Source: Bacteroidales bacterium (GTDB taxonomy: Bacteria; Bacteroidota; Bacteroidia; Bacteroidales; UBA932). Taken from it: a stretch of 49,940 nt of DNA. Both the position numbers and the translations under genes were made by a program. The notes below the pieces were generated by a model. That model ran no database searches. It worked only from the letters and a program-made list of their open reading frames with translations, and was not told the DNA's origin. Shown here in pieces: positions 47,265 through 49,940 of this stretch. Position 1 is the stretch's first letter; each line of letters opens with the position of its first letter. The DNA is taken from assembly GCA_017651225.1 (NCBI GenBank), contig JAGCDF010000042.1:1-49940 (forward strand), read 5' to 3'.

Positions 47265-49940
47265 ATGAGAACCAACAATTCTTTCAAACGGCTGGTGACG
47301 GTCCTTCTCGGACTCGCCCTCAGTCTGCCGTTGCTCCTCGCTCAGAACAAGACCGTCAAGGGTGTTGTCCTGGACGAAACGGATCAGGGCGTCATCGGCG
47401 CCGCCGTCATGATCAAGGGCACCAACAATGGTGTCGCCACCGACATCGACGGTAATTTCACCATCACCTGCACCGCCAATGACGTGCTCGTCATCAGCAG
47501 CATCGGTTACAAAGAGACCGAAGTCGCCGTCGGCGACAAGACCACGCTCACGGTCCACCTCAACCCGGACCAGGAACTCCTTGACGATGTCGTCGTGATC
47601 GGTTACGGTACGACCCGCGCCAAGAACTTCACCGGTTCCGTGGATGTCCTCAAGGTGACCGATTCCCCGGTCGCCGACCTCGGCCTTTCCAACCTGGCCG
47701 ACATGCTCCGCGGACGCCTCTCCGGTGTCGTCTTCGGCGCTGAGTCCGCCACCGTCGGCGGCAACTCCAGCATCCGCGTCCGTGGCCGCCGTTCCATCGC
47801 CTCCACCAGCTCCAACCCGCTGCTGGTCGTCAACGGCGTCATCTTCTCCGGAAACATCGAAGATATTGACCAGAACTCCATCGAGTCCGTCAGCGTCCTC
47901 AAGGATGCCACCTCCCTGGCTGCCTACGGTTCCAAAGCTGCGAACGGCGTCATCATGATCACCCTGAAGAAGGGTCAGGAGGGCAAGCCGCTCATCAACT
48001 TCTCGACCAACCACTCCTTCTCCGGCCCGAGCTACCGTCAGAGATTCCTCTCCCCGGAGAACTACATCCGTTACCGCAACGCCCGTCTGGGCGTGGATGA
48101 CCTGACCGACGTCTCCTGGATGTCCTTCCTCGAGAAGGCCAATTATGACGCCGGCAAGACCACCGACTGGCTGGGCATGGTTCTCCGCCCGGGCCACACC
48201 CACGACTACAACCTGAATTTCAGCGGCCGCACGGCCAACTCCAACTACTACGTGGCCGTCGGCCACAGCGACCAGTACGGTATCGTGGTGGGCAACCAGT
48301 TCTCCCGCAACACCGCCAACATGAACCTGAGCACCCACGTCAACCAGTACATCGAGGTGGGCGCCAACATGTCCTACACCAGCACGGTGAACGACCACAT
48401 CCAGGCCAGCACCTACGCCAAGCAGTCCCCCTACGCCGAGCCGTATCTGCCTGACGGAAAGACCCTCCGCTACTACATCGAGGGTGTGAACTCCTCTTCC
48501 CAGAACCCGCTGTGGGCTACGCAGCACGGCGGCGAGCGCGACAACCGTCGCTTCAACCTCAACCTGGGCGGCTTCGTCAGCATCGACATCCCCTGGGTCA
48601 AGGGCCTGAATTTCCGCGTGAACGCGTCCTACACCAAGACCGTTTCCAAGAACTACAGCTTCGAGCACGAGGACATCTCCCCGGTGCTGCTCGCCAACGA
48701 CTGGGAGGGTATCGGCCAGTCCCCGGCTTACTACAACCTCTCCAACGCCAACGGATCCATCGCCAACTCCCTGTCGGAGAACTGGGTGATCGATAACATT
48801 CTGTCTTATACCCGCAGCTTCGGCCAGCACTACGTGAGCGCCTCCCTGGTGTACACCCGCGACAGCGCCATGTCCACCTCCGAGCGTGAGACCGGCACCG
48901 GTTTCGTGAACGCCGGCAACACCCTCACCGGTTGGTACGGCCTGGCCAACGCCGACAACAAGAACATCCAGAACGCCAGCTACACCCTGCACACGGATGT
49001 GGGTTATCTCGCCCGTGTCATCTACTCCTACAAGGACACCTACCACTTCAACGCCTCCTTCCGCCGGGACGGTTCCTCCGTGTTCGGCGCCCAGAAGAAG
49101 TGGGGTAACTTCCCTGCCGTCGGCGCCGCCTGGACCATGTCCAACGAGCCGTTCATGAAGAACGTCACCTGGCTGAACTTCCTCAAGCTGAAGGTCTCCT
49201 GGGGTAAGAACGGCGCCCAGACCATCGCGCCTTACGGCACCCTCTCCACCATTGCGCTCGCCAAGGGCGGCAACATCCCCAACTACTACGGCGGCACCAT
49301 CCACTGGGGTCAGAAGCTCTCCAAGCTCGGCAACCCGAACCTCGGCTGGCAGACCACCACGTCCTGGAACGCCGGTTTTGAGGCCGACTTCCTCAAGGGC
49401 CGCATCCACGTCGATCTGAACGGTTACTACTCCAAGACGACGGACCAGATCACCAACCGCCCGATCCCTGTGATGGGTGCCGGTATCACCAACCAGGATG
49501 ACACCATGGGCCAGGTTGACAACTACGGTTTGGAAATCAACATGACCACCCAGAACATCAAGCGCGCCAAGTTCAGCTGGAACTCCGACTTCGTGTTCAC
49601 CCTCAACCGCAACAAGCTGATCGACCTCTACGGTGACGGTCAGGACGACGTGGTGAACAACCAGTTCCTCGGTCACCCGCTGAGCGTCATCTATGGCTAC
49701 GTGGTCGGCGGTATCTACCAGGACGGCGAATATGCCGGACGCCCTTACTTCCTGACCGCTGACGGCCAGCAGACCATCAATCCTGCCGCCGAGGACCGCA
49801 AGATCCTGGGTTACGGCGACGAGAACTTCCGCCTCTCCTGGGGCAACACCCTCCGCTACGGCAACTGGTCCCTGTACTTCATGTTCCAGGGCATCTTCAG
49901 CGGCGGCATGTACGGCAAGGCCAACAACACCTTCGCCTAC
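47265..49940 (+). CDS. SusC/RagA family TonB-linked outer-membrane protein (cut by window edge)
   Basis: 892 residues are visible with no stop. A signal peptide (RLVTVLLGLALSLPLLLAQ) is followed by a carboxypeptidase-regulatory-like domain (about 30-100: VKGVVLDETDQGVIGAAVMI; GVATDIDGNFTI). The TonB-dependent plug begins at DDVVVIGYGTTRAKNFTGSV, with VRGRRSIASTSSNPLLVVNG and SIESVSVLKDATSLAAYGS, and then the beta-barrel starts. SusC proteins import oligosaccharides or peptides with a SusD lipoprotein, which would be expected just right of the window. With the esterases upstream it suggests a polysaccharide utilisation locus for esterified plant glycan. A very long antisense frame here is an artefact of composition. 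Confidence 0.95.
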   Translation, partial: MRTNNSFKRLVTVLLGLALSLPLLLAQNKTVKGVVLDETDQGVIGAAVMIKGTNNGVATDIDGNFTITCTANDVLVISSIGYKETEVAVGDKTTLTVHLNPDQELLDDVVVIGYGTTRAKNFTGSVDVLKVTDSPVADLGLSNLADMLRGRLSGVVFGAESATVGGNSSIRVRGRRSIASTSSNPLLVVNGVIFSGNIEDIDQNSIESVSVLKDATSLAAYGSKAANGVIMITLKKGQEGKPLINFSTNHSFSGPSYRQRFLSPENYIRYRNARLGVDDLTDVSWMSFLEKANYDAGKTTDWLGMVLRPGHTHDYNLNFSGRTANSNYYVAVGHSDQYGIVVGNQFSRNTANMNLSTHVNQYIEVGANMSYTSTVNDHIQASTYAKQSPYAEPYLPDGKTLRYYIEGVNSSSQNPLWATQHGGERDNRRFNLNLGGFVSIDIPWVKGLNFRVNASYTKTVSKNYSFEHEDISPVLLANDWEGIGQSPAYYNLSNANGSIANSLSENWVIDNILSYTRSFGQHYVSASLVYTRDSAMSTSERETGTGFVNAGNTLTGWYGLANADNKNIQNASYTLHTDVGYLARVIYSYKDTYHFNASFRRDGSSVFGAQKKWGNFPAVGAAWTMSNEPFMKNVTWLNFLKLKVSWGKNGAQTIAPYGTLSTIALAKGGNIPNYYGGTIHWGQKLSKLGNPNLGWQTTTSWNAGFEADFLKGRIHVDLNGYYSKTTDQITNRPIPVMGAGITNQDDTMGQVDNYGLEINMTTQNIKRAKFSWNSDFVFTLNRNKLIDLYGDGQDDVVNNQFLGHPLSVIYGYVVGGIYQDGEYAGRPYFLTADGQQTINPAAEDRKILGYGDENFRLSWGNTLRYGNWSLYFMFQGIFSGGMYGKANNTFAY

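Noticed and set aside
47256-49676. 806-codon open frame antisense to the SusC-like gene
   Set aside because: It mirrors the SusC codons. The predicted protein is almost only Val, Gly, Asp, Glu, His and Ala, as expected from antisense of GC-rich sequence, with no domain features.

Overview
The window is a chromosomal segment of a GC-rich member of the Bacteroidota, most likely the Bacteroidales. Evidence for this: a SusC/RagA-type TonB-dependent receptor, Bacteroidota-restricted families (HU-CCDC81-like, DUF4837, DUF6515, DUF4922), serine-rich DUF1343/NamZ next to an AmpG/MurT-like transporter, and promoters of the Bacteroides type (TTTG, about 19 bases, TAnnTTTG). The species cannot be named; an uncultured gut or rumen lineage is a guess from the polysaccharide-esterase content.

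Layout. 1-3175: end of proA, a secreted histidine phosphatase and a glutaminyl cyclase lipoprotein. 3179-9136: an AT-rich integrated element of about 5.95 kb in the 3' end of tRNA-Asn. It carries a gene II/X-type rolling-circle Rep, a resolvase, a large serine integrase and unknown cargo including a secreted protein. 9357-17581: a compact plus-strand run (HU-like membrane protein, Nudix, DUF4922-SpoIID fusion, AmpG/MurT-like transporter, NamZ muramidase, DUF6515 protein, glutamate racemase), largely concerned with peptidoglycan turnover. 17605-21618: prfB, class I fumarase, serB, tRNA-Leu. 21804-29274: a minus-strand block with M28 peptidase, GH3 enzyme, M48 lipoprotein, Spy-like protein, LysM/M23 peptidase and phosphohexomutase. 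29346-32064: luxS, def and ruvX with decayed sequence and an inverted-repeat cluster between them. 32088-36400: M23, dxr, rseP, DUF4837 lipoprotein. 36470-36925: tRNA-Glu, rpsT, tRNA-Pro. 36977-49940: a carbohydrate-ester region (double esterase, GH3 lipoprotein, three CE1 esterases, start of a SusC receptor) also holding mltG and a PIN/antitoxin pair.

Most notable observation. The integrase gene runs into the tRNA-Asn gene and stops there after a tail read from tRNA sequence. If the element is circularised in silico at the 8-bp repeat GCTCCCCC shared by its two ends, the integrase frame continues without a break into the left end for 42 more plausible codons. Integration therefore appears to cut off and replace the recombinase C-terminus. 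A second theme is a family of short palindromic repeats (8-bp arms, 5-base loop) that sits in frame inside three proteins (HU-like protein, transporter, MurI) and also between genes, much like the Rickettsia palindromic elements. Several genes also have a TAnnTTTG box so close to the ATG that their mRNAs should be nearly leaderless.
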